DNA of 64,000 nt from Moniliella sp. 'wahieum' (taxonomy: Eukaryota > Basidiomycota > Moniliellomycetes > Moniliellales > Moniliellaceae). A model generated the notes under the pieces. It did not search any database and was not told the DNA's origin. It saw nothing but the letters and a program-made list of their open reading frames with translations. The stretch spans positions 186,001-250,000 of the forward strand of contig RSEE01000080.1 of NCBI GenBank assembly GCA_003971905.1. Reading direction: 5' to 3'. A program made the position numbers and the translations under genes. Below, one piece after another: positions 1-11,221 of the stretch (its first letter is position 1; each line of letters starts with the position of its first letter).

Positions 1-1371
1 GATTCATCATCCCGTGGACTCTCGGGGATGGTTTCGAGGCTCCTCATTACCATATCGGTAGTCGGATTGTTAACCACGGGAGCCTGAGGCCCATATGAGG
101 CCAAGGGGGAAGTTGGCGCCTCTTGGGGTGACGTGGGGACGGCGAGCACCTCCTTCGTCGTTGCTGCATTCTTCTTCCGGGTCGGACGTGCCGGTGTAGC
201 ACGCTTGGCACGAGGGGTGCTAGTGGCCCGAGGCGTACTGGCTGGCGTTGCTTTTTGCGAAGGACGCGAGGAGTCCGAGCGGGTGTCTTGGGTGCAGTTG
301 ACTCGGAGCCGGGGATAGTCGTCTGAACCGACAACTCTGCACCTTGGGGTGCCTTACGACCACGCCCTTTTGGCTGGTGCATGCAACTCATCCACATCCT
401 CGACCGCGGTTGCTGGACGCTTCTTGGTGGTGGGCGCGGGCAGGGGACTAGCCGGGGTAATGCTCCAGTTTGGGTACCCACTTGCTCAGGAGCTGGACCC
501 GCATCGGCAGCAGTAGCCATTGACGGGGAGCCATCAGCAATGGCTGGGCCTGGTTCCTGCTGGACATGTGCTGCCGTATTGGGTGCTCCAGTGCTCGAAA
601 ACCTCCAAATTGGTATTGCTGGGCTACCGGGCCATCGCGGGGAGGCATCTGCTGGCAGTCGGACGCCATCGGGTGGTAGGCAGTTGCCATCGGCTGCGAC
701 GCGCTGGGTGCATCCTGGAGGAGAAGGGGCGTTGCCAGCCCGCAGTGGGCATACCACGCACCAGATCCGTTTGAGCATGTTGGGATTGTACCCCGTTTGC
801 TGGCCCAAACGCAGGCGCCTCTTTTGCTGGGTCACAGTGGGGACGGGAAGACGGTCCAGAACGCCGGAAAGAAAATCGTGGAGGAGGATCAAGCCGGCCA
901 TATCTTCGGTAATCTCGCGGATGGTCATCACATCTTTGATGACGTCCACCAGCATCTCTTCGAAGCCGCTTAGCATAAATACACCATCAACCCGTGAGCG
1001 ATGGACTAGCACCACTAAGAGGGTTTGGCCCGTGTTGGACGGTATGATGATGTAGGACCAGCAATAAGAAACCGTGGACGACAAGCAATCCAGCCGCGGC
1101 ACCGAGTACGCGTAATCGAGAGCCGACGTGAGCTGAGGAACTAGGGAGGCGTAGGGCTGCTGCGCCAGCGGCGGCGGGCCATGCTGCAGCGGGGATGAGT
1201 GTTGGGTGGCGTAGCAGGGCTGCTGCGATTGCGCTAGCGGCGGGCCACGCTGCGGGTTGGCGGCAATGGCGGGAGCAGCAGGATGCTGGAGGTAAGGTCC
1301 GGCGGCTCATAGCGCGAGGTGGTGGCGAAAGGGTGGGGGCCAGGGAGGAGGGCGGCCACGAGGGGGGGCAT
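1..1371 (-). CDS. Gln/Pro-rich protein with basic Thr-Pro-Arg/Lys tail, partial at left edge
   Basis: I do not recognise this protein. The likely start is the ATG at 1369-1371 (MPPLVAALLPGPHPF). A Gln/Pro-rich segment with repeated PPLAQ motifs follows (about 1130-1300). An ordered, acidic and hydrophobic stretch around 860-1020 includes FEEMLVDVIKDVMTI and EDMAGLILLHDFLSGVLDRL. After that come Gln- and Pro-rich stretches (about 450-700). The part nearest the window edge is a basic tail of TPRA, TPARPTRKK and KGRGRK type with AT-hook flavour, still open at base 1, so the C-terminus lies outside. At least three frame changes are needed, for instance near 1310 and 700, and some could be introns. 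The composition suggests a chromatin or transcription regulator, but that is inference. The first exons are uncertain. Confidence 0.5.
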
Positions 1372-3028
1372 TTGTATGAACAAGCGAGCTGGAAGTAAAA
1401 ATGGCCAAGGCAAGAGAAATGCAAAATGATTTTCGGGAGAGACTGCCCAGGTGCCATGTCTCATCTCCGGTGATGGATACTGGATAGACAGTAAAATGGA
1501 TGATCCAGCGTTGATGGCAACACTTGCAGGATGCTGGCAAAGCGGCTGCAGCCGGGGGGAGTATTTCTCGTTAAAATACCGCTTGATACGAGCAGACGTG
1601 CCACACAGAGCCCCACTGCCTTCGCGTTGAACGTCTAAGCACGTTCGTTTCCTCTCCGCACGTTCGTAGTATTGATTGTTCCGAAGGGTGGGCCATTATA
1701 CCACGGGCCTAGCTAGCGATGTTGGCGATGGGGAATGGAATATCCCAGAGCTTTTTAAAAGGAGAGCTAGACCTAATATGGCCCGCGATAGACTAAAGAT
1801 GACAGCTTCCTCTCTTTTTCGGGACTCTCCATGTGGACGGACAAGACGCTCGTCTTGGGCAGGCCTTTTCCGGTGTGAAGGAGAGGATTGTTATAGTCTT
1901 CCGTACTAATACTGCTTTGTGGCTATAATATTCTGGAGAGGACGCCCGGGAGATGAAGTTCATCGTTCATCTGTCCGCCTTTTTGTCCTCGCAAGGAGAT
2001 GCTTACGTGCCTGTTACTCATGCATCACACTGGATGATGCGTTGTGGATGGCACCCTAGGGCACCCTCCGGCCGCAGGCCTCACGACCTCAGCCTCACAA
2101 ACGGATGGGTGATGGCGCTTCAAGATGGACGACCTGGCCACGTGATCACGCTGACGCAGCAGGGTACAACCACCTATGGGTCGGCCAAGGCCGGCCGTCG
2201 CCAGCGGTAACTGGTAGCTATGAAATGCACTCCGAGCAAGGGGTGCGACATGTGACGTCATGTGCTGCGCGTGCCTCGACCAGCGGCGTGGGACGCTGAC
2301 ACTGGTGCTGCGCCTGGGCTACCGGTTACGCCTCAATGTCTCCACGTTGGGAGTCCCAACGTCCAACCAACGCTGAGCTCCGATGGGGCGTGGGAGTGCT
2401 GTGTTATGCGGGCAGGTGCTGGCTCGTGCTTCCTCCCTTGCCCATTTTCTGGCCCTCTCGCTACGACTTGACGGCGGCCACTCCATCCTGCGTCCCACTT
2501 CTGTGTTGTGCTTGGGGGCAGTCCTACAGCCCCTCTTAGCCCTTTCTGTCACCATGCCATCTGGTAATGCGCCGAGGCAGTCGCCTGTGGCCTGACGGCC
2601 TGACCTTCCAGCCAGGCTGATCTCTGATCTCGGATGTCTAGCTCAATACTTACCAGTTCAGGCGGAAGCCCCTGCGTCTATTGTCGCGGTCCGAGATCCT
2701 GTGCTGGCCGCGACTACGTACCTGCCTTCCTTCCGCCCCGTGGAGGGCGGGGGGCGGACCCTGGCGTCTGCCTGTGGCGCCCCACGCCGACCTACGCAGA
2801 CGCCGTGCCTACGACACAGCGATAGCCATCGCACGAGCGCAAGCGCGCCCCCCGCCCTGTATAAGCTTTGTCTGTTGTCTGGTACAGCCCGTCGGCCACA
2901 GGTTCAGTCAGCCCCCCCCTTAGTCTCTCGCGCCCCGTCCGTCCACCAGCACCATCTCCATTCTCACCTTCACCATCCTATTCGCTGTCTGTCTCGTTCC
3001 ACCAATCCGCGCGTCTCTCGACGACGTC
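1372..3028. promoter_or_regulatory. divergent intergenic region between the left-edge gene and the USP gene
   Basis: About 1.65 kb without a supported gene; the open frames here are short and unconserved. A TATA-like TATAAG lies at 2860-2865, about 165 bp before the USP start, followed by a pyrimidine-rich stretch (about 2900-3000) typical of fungal promoters and 5' leaders. The neighbouring genes point away from each other, so this stretch probably holds both promoters. Confidence 0.4.
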
Positions 3029-4747
3029 ATGGCCCACCACCGCCTTGCACCGTCTCTCCCGCGACTTGTCCCAGGCACAGACGCCCTTGGGCACTCTTAC
3101 CCCGCCGACAGCACCCATGTCGCCGAGGAGGGCGATCGGCCTTTGCTCCGCTCGTCCACCAGCTCTCCTGCCTTGCATCGTGGTGTTCTGAGCAGGAGCA
3201 CGAGCCGCGAGTCCGTTGCCAGTTCCCTCTATTCGGGCAAGCAGTCGCCCTTGCCCCATAGCCCATGCCCCGCTCCAAACCGCTCCGTCCGGTCATTCAC
3301 TTTCCGCCGGGATTTGAGCTGGTCAACAACTCCTACACCCCCTCCCCCTCGGTCCTGAGTCTGGCCACATCTAGTTCACGCAACCAATCGGCCGAGACGC
3401 TGGTCCCCCCCACCTCGTCACCTACGGACTACCTGCTGCGCTGCCCGATGTCCCGGACGCCCCAGCTACCTCTCCTCCTGTTGGTGCCCACCTTCTACCC
3501 CCCGGGGAAGCGGCTGCACCGACAGGGGAAAAGAGACATCCAGCCTCCGTTCTGGAACAAGTCGCGCGGCCTTTGACGCCAGTCCCGGTCGGTGGGAGTG
3601 CACTTGGGCGGGTGAAAGAGACAGTGCCCACTACGCCGAGCTTGAATCTGAATCTCTCTTCTGCTCCTGATTTCCTCTCGGCTGCTGGCCGGCGGGGAGG
3701 GAGCAGGCCAAGGAGCACAAGCAAGCAACGCGACCGCATCGGCCCTTGTCGCCTTCTACCAGCACACCTACACGGAGGATGCGCCCCCACCCCTGGGTGG
3801 TGCGCAAAATGCACCCCGCCGATGCATATCCCATTGTTGGGGGCGAGACTGGGTCCATCTACAGCCCTTCGCTGCGTTCACGAAACGGGTCTCCTACCCG
3901 CTCCGGCCCCGGCTCCCGCGCCAGTTCCCGAGGCCGGAATCGCAGTGGCAGCGACGCCTCTGCCATCGCGCCCGGGGCCAACGTGCTAAGGAAGGCGAGC
4001 CGGAAAGCGTCTCGCTTTGTCAGGCGCCACACTCCCTCCTCTTCCACCAGTACCACCACTTCGACGCGGGCAAACAACTGGGACGCTGCAGTTGGGTTTG
4101 ATACCATGCCAGACGGTCTGAATACGGTGAGCGAGACGTTTTCGTTTACGTTGCAGTGCAAGACCAAGCAGTTCCGACGTAGCAAAAATTCGCGCCTGTT
4201 CATGTGTGGCTGTGACGCGACGCCTCACTCGTACTCGGCGCTATCTTGGCTTATGGACCATCTCGTCGAAGATGGGGATGAGGTGGTGGCGGTCCGTGTG
4301 ATTGGGGGGGAGAAGGAGGAGCTGGACCAGGATGCGATCCGGGAGCAAGCGTACGATCTGTGGAACATATTGCCGACTTGAACGACGACGTTCCTGGACG
4401 AAACGTGCGTACCGAGCTTGGGTTGCTTTGTACTCCTAACCCTTTAGTTCGCCCACCCAATCAGGCAGAGAGGCGTTCCTGCAGACGATCAACTGACGCG
4501 AACCCCCCCTCTTTTCCCTCCAGATTTCGATGTGTCGAGATTATTCATGGCCACCGACGCGACCATCTTGCGCATGATCCAAACCTACCGCCCCAACAGT
4601 TTGGTCGTGGGTACTCGCGGTAAGCCGTCGCATCGCCTCCAACGTCTCTTTGGCTCTTCGCCCATGATCAGCCATGTTTCCCGCGACACGCTGCAGCGCT
4701 CTCCTGTGCCCGTTGTCGTGGTTCGTCCAGAGATGATGGCGCAATAA
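3029..4747 (+). CDS. universal stress protein (USP) family protein with long disordered N-terminus
   Basis: Fungal USP-domain protein of unknown specific function; the family binds ATP or senses stress in other organisms. The N-terminal part (3029 to about 4080) is Ser/Pro/Arg-rich and disordered, with SRSTSRESVASSLYSGKQ and RSGPGSRASSRGRNRSGS stretches. The USP fold starts near 4130: an SFTLQCKTKQFRRSKNSRLF strand, then YSALSWLMDHLVEDGDEVVA. The second half, after an intron I place at 4405-4523 (GTGCGT...CCAG, with CTGAC before it), has the Walker-like end of the fold: ILRMIQTYRPNSLVVGTRG and SPVPVVVVRPE. Stop at 4745-4747. Frame changes are needed near 3270, 3570-3740 and 4370. ATG 3029 is chosen because it is the first good start after the TATA box, but the N-terminal frame is uncertain. 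Confidence 0.8.
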
Positions 4748-5452
4748 CCACCAAGAAAGCCCCTTTGCATCACCATCGTGCCACAGGACACACTGGCCCC
4801 TCCTCAGGCTCAGGCAGCGCTCAAGAGGTCTCTTTGCCCGGCTCTCCCCTTCTGTCTGCTGCCACACGCCAACGACGCGATTGGAACCAAGGGCTCAATG
4901 TTGCAATGCGGGTCGGGGGTGACGGTGAAGCTTCATGAAGCTTGAAGCTAGGCTAGTAGTGAGCAGGTGGCGGGGCCAAACCCGCGGAACAGTTGCCTCG
5001 TCTCTTCCCGACGATCTCCTCTCTCTCCTCCAGTCTCCTGTGGATAATCGATGAGGTCCAAGACCTAGGATGCCAGTGCTCCCTGTGCCCATGGCGAGGC
5101 ATCGTTCCCAACACTGGCCGGGTGCGTGCCGGGCGGAGGGTGTGGATCCACGCGAGGGATCCAGGCACGGCGCCCAGGCGGGTTAGGTAGGTGGACCCTA
5201 CGACGAAGGAGACAAGCGTGGAAAGAGGCATGGTTACGTAATCCGACTCGTGTGCGCCCGACACGCCACACTGCCCTTCTGCTTGCCGCGGCGCCCCTGC
5301 AAACCAGGGCCAAGAACCCGCCAGAGTGCCACTGGCGCCGACAGGGTAAAGGCCGCGCATTCTTCTGCACCACCATCCTCGCTTCTGCCCTTGGCCCTCG
5401 GCCCGCCTCCCCACCCCCACCCGTTCGTCTGTCCTTTCCAGTTCTCTCCAAT
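4748..5452. other. intergenic, no gene seen
   Basis: About 700 bp between the USP and SND3 genes. It holds one copy of the dispersed AAGCTTCATGAAGCTTGAAGCT motif (4928-4948) and a pyrimidine-rich leader just before the SND3 start. I see no RNA gene. Confidence 0.4.
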
Positions 5453-6234
5453 ATGTCCGCCGCCGTCACCAATGTGCTTTTCTTTCTCTTTCTTCTTTTC
5501 ATGCGCCGGTGTCTCTGCCTAGCTATGCGTGGTGGCGCTGGCGAGGTGCTACGCCTGCCCCTCTGCCTTTTTGCCGCACCTCGTGCGCGCTTTCCTTGGC
5601 AGATGGGATGCACCATGCCCTGTCTTCCCTCGTCCGGTGGCGATGTATGACTGACATTGGCTCGTTTTTTTTTGTTGGATAGATGGCCCTGATGTTTGGG
5701 GCCATGCAGGTTGCCAAGAAGATTCCGTTTGAGGAGCAGCCGGAACTGGTCAACTATGCGCGGATTGCGTATGTGTCGGTGCAGCTCTTCACGCTTGCTC
5801 TGTTCTATTACTGCACACTCAAGGTCAAGGCCAAGAACGACTTGACGGTGCTCAAGTACGTGCAGCCCAAGAGCCCGCTGTCGCAGGAGGGCGGGGAGCT
5901 GATCACGACGACGCACCGCGAATACGACCTGGGCGAACTGCAAAAGTCGATCCGGGGCGTGTTTACCGGGTTCATTTTCATGGCGGTCATGCACCTCTAC
6001 CTCGGCTACACCCAGCCTTTGGTGATGCAGTCGATTATGCCGCTCAAGAACACGCTCGAGTCGAAAGAGGTGCAGATTTGGGTATGGGGCAAGGCCGCGG
6101 CCGGTGAGCTCAAGCGTCCGTTTGTTGCCGCTCCTGGCCTGTTTGGCGCAGCTACCGGGGCTGCGCAGCACAACCCGACCGACAAGGCCGCCATCAAGCA
6201 GGCCGAGGCGGCAGCCACCAAGAAGAGCGAGTAA
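5453..6234 (+). CDS. PHO88: SND3/PHO88 family ER membrane protein
   Basis: Homologue of yeast Pho88/Snd3, an ER membrane protein of the SRP-independent targeting (SND) route that was first linked to phosphate uptake. Exon 1 (5453-5473) encodes MSAAVTN. A 209-bp intron (5474-5682, GTGCTT...GATAG, CTGAC at 5651) leads to exon 2, which starts MALMFGAMQVAKKIPFE. The joined start matches the family's conserved opening (PAVTN...GAMQ..KKIPFE). Further family features are NYARIAYVSVQLF (membrane segment), KNDLTVLKYVQP, the TTTHREYDLGEL block, a second hydrophobic segment (TGFIFMAVMHLYLGYTQPL), QSIMPLKN and a basic Lys-rich tail. Total 190 aa, normal for the family. This is one of the few genes here that is open throughout. 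The exon 2 ATG is an internal methionine, not the start. Confidence 0.95.
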
Positions 6235-6689
6235 GCTCAAGTGCGATGCCCACCCAGCCTTTTCCTCGGCTCGGGCAGGATCGGATCCCCAGACGGCCTG
6301 GACATTGTGAGTTGATGCATTGGGGTTTGAGCCGCGTGTTCTTGGCGCAGCAGTAGTCCAATTGCCATGATAACCTTGTCCTGCCTCTCTGCCCTGAGCG
6401 TCCCTGACGTAGATAGCTAGCTCCTCGGGTCGATGGCTCCACATGGTGGCGGGCATTTAACCAACACTCGCCGCCGTTACCGCAGGTCGTCCGATGCCTG
6501 ACGTTGTGGGAGCAGAGCGTTGTCTATTTCCCAGTGGCTCGGGCGTCCTTGGAGCTGGGCTAAGCTTGGATCTTGTGTATGTTGTACGGCTACAAGATGG
6601 CCGGCATTAAAGCTTGAAGCTTGAAGCAAGATGGTACAGGTAAAGGAGGGTGTCATTTCCTGTATCAAAGTCCAAAAGCGTACACAAGG
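6235..6689. other. intergenic 3' region
   Basis: Space between the SND3 stop and tRNA-Gln. It contains an AAGCTTGAAGCTTGAAGC copy of the dispersed motif at 6610-6627. Nothing else supported. Confidence 0.35.
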
Positions 6690-6775
6690 GGTTCCATATT
6701 GTAGTTGGTTAGCAAGTAGGATTCTGACGCTTTCGTCGTATTCCTGAAACCTGGGTTCGAATCCCAGTGGGACCT
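6690..6775 (+). tRNA. tRNA-Gln (anticodon CUG), 13-nt intron
   Basis: Complete cloverleaf. Acceptor stem GGTTCCA (6690-6696) pairs with TGGGACC (6768-6774), discriminator T 6775. The D arm is TTGT/GCAA with an AGTTGGTTA loop. The anticodon stem TAGGA pairs with TCCTG, anticodon CTG at 6724-6726. An intron of 13 nt (6728-6740) sits in the standard place between positions 37 and 38. T arm CTGGG-TTCGAAT-CCCAG (6751-6767). A TTTTT run at 6778-6782 is a good RNA polymerase III terminator. The isotype rests on the CTG anticodon and the Gln-like GGTTCCA acceptor. Confidence 0.93.
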
Positions 6776-7826
6776 ACTTTTTGGGATTTTGGCCTTTTTT
6801 ATTCTTCATCGCATGCGTTTCCGCATGCGCTCCTGAGGCAATTGGCGGCGGCGACAGGACTAGTACCTAGTATGAGTGGCTCTGGCAAACTAGGCGACAG
6901 GCCAGGCAGGCCCACGTGGGCGTCCCACGCAGGATTTGGATTGGGATCGGGAGGTGGCGGCACCACAACCTTCTGGAGGGGGCGGGACGGGACGCGTCGC
7001 TGGGGTTGGCCACTGCTGAGCGCACGCGACCGGCCGGCGGAGTGACTAGTGCTAGTGAACAATGCACATCGCACATTGAACATTGAACACGTGCGCATTG
7101 GTATGGGCACGCGGCACGCGACCCCGCGTGGCTTGCCGATCGTGCGGGGGTACCCGCAACCCGCCCACACGACGCCATCCCATGTCGCCCGACCCGACTG
7201 GGTTTGTGCTGAGTGCGGCCTCATCGACCCTCATCGCAGGCCGACGCTGTCTGGGAGCATCCGCCGCGGGCGGCTAGCTTCCGATCTCAGAGCGCCTCAG
7301 TGCCAGTGACGAGTGACAAGTGTGCTATCTAGCCACGAGCTGCGGCAACCGGGAGGCGTCTATACGCGGCGCATCACGCCGCTTTCAGGGCCTGGGGCTC
7401 GTGATCACACTTGGGGACAATGCGCAAGACGGGGAAAGTGGCTGGGGGCGAAAGAGGCAGGGGAGCAGGATGGGGTACGGGGCCTCTGTGTGGTATATGT
7501 GCGTGTTGGCGCTTGTCGACCTCTGCTCCCCCCCGTGGCGCACGTGGCATGCCCTCCCGCCAACTGCTCGCGACGCACAGACCTCCGCGCCCGACCCTCT
7601 GACCTGAGCTTCTGGAGCCGTCTGCAACCCTGCGCCCTGCTGGGGCCGGCCTGAATCAGCCACGACTCGGAGCGCTCGGGAGGGTGCCGGGCCAAAGCTA
7701 GAAGCGGCTCGGAAGAGCGCAGCTTCAATCCTGTCCTCTCCTACCCTCTAACCACTCTCCATCCTCGCCCCCGCTTTCTGCTTCTCCCCCATCACCCTCC
7801 CAACTCCAATCGGCGTTGCTTCCAGT
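6776..7826. other. gene-free region, probable bHLH promoter
   Basis: About 1 kb with no supported gene. It carries an ATTGAACATTGAAC element (7075-7088), one of several related TTGAAC-type motifs in this window, a GTGACTAGTGCTAGTGAAC stretch (7043-7061), and a pyrimidine-rich leader (7720-7820) directly before the bHLH start. Confidence 0.35.
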
Positions 7827-9368
7827 ATGGCTCCTCCGACGCTACCCCCCTGCCTCTCCGGCCCTGCCCCGGCCCCTCGAGGCCGTAGAGACGGGGCGCG
7901 CCGGGCGCTGCATTCCCAAATCGAGCGAAGAAGGAGAGAAAAGATCAACGACCGTCTGATCGCACTGCGAAACACTGTGCCGTCATGCGCACTCCTCATG
8001 GCCGACCGGCTCGGGTACAAGGTACCTCTTACGGGGCCTCTTGCGGAGCGCTATACCGTGGCTCCACCCCCTCTCACCTCGACGCCGAGCCAAGAGGCGG
8101 ACGTCCCCCCAGCTCCTCGCTCGCGACGTCGCGGGCCGCCTCCTCCTCCTCCCAATTACGAGGAGGAACTGGGTTTGCACAAGCTCGATGTGCTCACGCA
8201 TACTGTTGGTCCGTATTCCCCCCTCCCCACGCAGCTCTCTCTTCCGGGCGGACTGGCTAACCTGAGCCACACGACAGATTATATCACCGAACTGCACGCC
8301 TATATTGACACTCTGCTAGCAAAGCAGGCCACCGCCGTCGCCCACCAACCGTCCTCGTCCGAGTGTCGCACGGTCCCCATGTCCTCCTCCAGTCCGCTCA
8401 AACGCACATTTAGTTCTTCTTCCACCGATGAGACCGTGTCGGAGCCGGACCTGGTCAATCCCAGGGGTATGTCGGCGGACATGTCTGCTGCGCATCGACG
8501 TGCGTTGCCCCCTTCTGCACCGTTGGCACCCTCTGGGCGCACAAGCTCGAGCAAGCCGCATTATCCTGCTCATCTCTCCCCCTCTCCTGCGGCCGAGCGG
8601 ACTAGCTCCCATACCGAGACGAGCTTGCACCACTATAGCCTCTCCAGCTCCTCTTCCCAACCGCCCGAACCGCGGTGGTGGCCCACTTCCTTCTCGCCTT
8701 CCATGCAAGGGAACCACCCGAGCGAAGTACGGGGGCTGGATACGCCGGGCCTGGTAGGCGGCCTGGGTGCTCCGGCGCGGGGAAGTGTGGCATCCGGTCC
8801 GTCCGAAGCGGCTTCCAGTGTCGCGTCACCTCGCAGCGGCGAGCTGGGCAGTTGCGCCACCCGCGCTGATCCCCCACTGCGTCTGCCGAGCCCGTTGAGT
8901 TTGCCCTTGGCGGCTGCGCCGCTCTACTCGGCGTTGCCGCCACTGTGTCTGCCGCCTGGACCGGGCCAGCGAAAGGGCCGAGGCGAGGCGGGCGAGACAG
9001 CCAGCTACGTCGGCCCGATGCCCAGTAAGCCCGGGCCGGCCTTGGCTTCTCTCGGGCCCCGTTCGGCCGCGCATACCCATGCCCATGCCCATGCCCATGC
9101 CCGTTCGTCCTCGACGGTAGAGGACGATGCGCAGCTGTTGCTCCTCCTCCGTACTTCCCCCCGCATGCTCTGGGAGCCCAGGCCGTGCCCTTGCGCACCC
9201 CGTCTCGCCCTGGCTATCCCGAACCCCGTGCTACCCCCTTGCGCTCGGCTCCTCACCCTGCCGACCTGGGCCCGGCCAAACGGCCACGGCTTGGATCGCT
9301 GTATTGATGCATCTGCCTGCCCCCTTTCCCGCTCCGAACCGGCCCGACGGTGTTCGGTGCCTATGTAG
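7827..9368 (+). CDS. bHLH transcription factor
   Basis: DNA-binding regulator of the basic helix-loop-helix family. The basic region and helix 1 are at residues about 29-52 (HSQIERRRREKINDRLIAL), with the Glu and Arg residues that read an E-box. The loop is long and Pro-rich (about residues 55-110), as in several fungal bHLH proteins. Helix 2 is KLDVLTHTVDYITELHAYI, which needs removal of a 69-bp intron (8209-8277, GTCCGT...GACAG, branch CTAAC). The intron length is a multiple of three, so the frame stays open through it. Downstream is Ser/Pro-rich disordered sequence with a (THAHAH) stretch at 9071-9100. The frame runs to a TAG at 9366-9368, but a neighbouring frame looks more protein-like at the end (PRLGSLY then TGA 9305-9307), so the C-terminus may involve a frame error. 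Target genes cannot be inferred. Confidence 0.82.
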   Translation: MAPPTLPPCLSGPAPAPRGRRDGARRALHSQIERRRREKINDRLIALRNTVPSCALLMADRLGYKVPLTGPLAERYTVAPPPLTSTPSQEADVPPAPRSRRRGPPPPPPNYEEELGLHKLDVLTHTVGPYSPLPTQLSLPGGLANLSHTTDYITELHAYIDTLLAKQATAVAHQPSSSECRTVPMSSSSPLKRTFSSSSTDETVSEPDLVNPRGMSADMSAAHRRALPPSAPLAPSGRTSSSKPHYPAHLSPSPAAERTSSHTETSLHHYSLSSSSSQPPEPRWWPTSFSPSMQGNHPSEVRGLDTPGLVGGLGAPARGSVASGPSEAASSVASPRSGELGSCATRADPPLRLPSPLSLPLAAAPLYSALPPLCLPPGPGQRKGRGEAGETASYVGPMPSKPGPALASLGPRSAAHTHAHAHAHARSSSTVEDDAQLLLLLRTSPRMLWEPRPCPCAPRLALAIPNPVLPPCARLLTLPTWARPNGHGLDRCIDASACPLSRSEPARRCSVPM

Positions 9369-9957
9369 AAATAGGCTGTACAACCGACGGGACGTTTGTG
9401 TTTGCCTTCTTGTGCGTGGGGGGCCTGGCCGATCCTCCTATTACTGATGCATGCTATAGGTCTCCCTGCCCTGCTGGTTCGTAGCTGCCCCGCAACGCAC
9501 CGCCGATCTGAAGGATGCAACTATCATACTTGGGCCCGGGCACCTGCACCATTAGAGTTCCGCACCACCGAATTTCAGGAGACAGACGAGGTTTGGCAGA
9601 GGTTCTACTCTTGGGGGGTACCGAGGCGGGCAGCCAAACACGAGACACAAAGAGAGGGCAGGGCAAACGCCGAGTTCAATCTGGGTCGCGGCACCTGTTT
9701 CGACCACCATCGAACCCAAACAACCTTGGAGAGGGGTGCGAACCCAGGGCCGGTGCCAGCTGCGGCGGGACAAACGAGGGGCCAAAATGGAACTAGACGG
9801 ACGACCAAGGATGATGAAAGCAGTCGCGCGGCAGCAAAGCAAACTAAAGTAGTGCGAGCAAAGGAGGAGGCAGAGCGCCCCAACGAAAGTAGGCGATGGA
9901 CCAAGGTAGGAGGAATGTGCCGTCTGTGGCTACGAGCTTCGTCAGGTCCGAACGCAG
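9369..9957. other. convergent intergenic region
   Basis: Space between the 3' ends of the bHLH gene (+) and SUR2 (-). No conserved coding sequence or RNA gene recognised. Confidence 0.35.
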
Positions 9958-11221
9958 CTAAGCTACCGCCGCCACAGTGGGCGTTCCTCCGACGCAGTGG
10001 CGAGTCTGGGCCGGTGGGGGGGTCGAGGCGGTTGAAACGGACAAGGCCGGGGCGGCAGGGACGGTGCGTTGGGTTAGTGGCCGGGCTGCCACGGCGTCAT
10101 GTACATGTGCGGTGGAGCGAGCGTGCTCGGGCGCAGCGCGCCGCGTTGTTTGGTGCACTTGATGCTTCCACGTCTTCTTGGCGGCCTGGTCACGCAATTT
10201 GGCCAGCTTGGCACCGGTCATGCGCGTACCAAGGAGCACGTCAAAGTGGATGAAAAACGGCTGGGAATAGTTGTACCGCAGGCCTTGGAGTTGGTGATGA
10301 ATGTCATGGTACTCGGCCGTGTTGGGGAAGACGAGGTGCAGGGGATCGATCCACCAGGGGAACGCGTACCCGCCATGATCGTCCACCGTTTTGAGCGTGG
10401 AGAAGAAAAAGAGCAAGATGCCTTGGCGGATGGTCATGAGGCTCAGGGTGTAGGACACGGCGGCACCCAAGCTATCCAGCACCAAGCCTTCCACAGGATG
10501 GTTGTAGAGCGCGCCAAACGAATAGGGAACAGAGCCGGTGGTGATGGCTGTGAAAGTGGCGGTACAGGAACCGGGACTCGTGCGCGGCACGGTGCCAAAA
10601 GTACTGCCACGTGTCCATGACCAAGAACGCGCACCAGTACTGGGCAAGTGGGATGCCCCACCAGTAGAACCAGCTCGCTGCCGCCGGCCCCCACTGGGCC
10701 AAGACGGCACTGGCACGCTCCTGTCCCAATATGCGGGCGGCAATGCGGGTCACGTAGTGGCCCACCACGCCCATCGCGGCGCGGTGGTCTATGGTCGCTT
10801 GAGCATGGATCACTTCCTCCGACTCGAGGACAACGATCCCCAACAGGGTCTGGACGAGCTGTTGGACAGCGACCATTTTGATGACCTGGGTCTTGGACAC
10901 CTTGTTGCGTGCCTTGATCTCCTCGGGCTCGTGGATGCGGTAGCGCTCGAAAAAGGGCCATTGCAACCAGTCGATCAGCTGGTAGACCATGCTGTAGACC
11001 CAGTAGACCAGGACCGGGGCTGCGAGGGAGAGGTACTTGTCGCTGAGCCCAGGCCACAGACTCTCGCGCTGCGTGTGGTAGATGGGATAGACCAGCTGAG
11101 CTGGGGCGAGGTCGAGGGAGGCGAGTGGATGGGAGGATGGCAAGGGCGGGATGAACGTGTCGGCCAGTCGGAGCGCATATGGCAGCAGCGGCAGCGGCAG
11201 CACCGCTGTCGTCTCGTTCAT
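9958..11221 (-). CDS. SUR2: sphinganine C4-hydroxylase (SUR2, fatty acid hydroxylase superfamily)
   Basis: Di-iron ER membrane enzyme that hydroxylates C4 of sphinganine or dihydroceramide to give phytosphingosine. Start ATG 11219-11221 (MNETTAVLPLP). Hydrophobic segments include LAAPVLVYWVYSMVYQLIDW and WFYWWGIPLAQYW. The histidine boxes that bind iron are clear: WHRAAH, then HFHSHHHRL, and in the second part EYHDIHH. Between them lies the family block VPYSFGALYNHPVEG followed by SLMTIRQGILLFFFSTLKTVDDHGGY. A frame change at about 10528-10534 separates HHHRL from VPYSF; the family has one residue (usually Tyr) between these blocks, so the break looks like a small indel. The C-terminal tail after GTRMTGAKLAKLRDQAAKK is unusually long and low in complexity and may include out-of-frame residues before the stop at 9958-9960. 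Confidence 0.9.

Noticed and set aside
5065-6456. 463-codon open frame antisense to SND3
   Set aside because: It overlaps a clear SND3 gene on the other strand and has Arg/His-rich composition typical of the complement of GC-rich coding sequence.
9396-10253. 285-codon plus-strand open frame over the SUR2 3' end
   Set aside because: Lies opposite SUR2 coding sequence and the convergent spacer; no recognisable domain.
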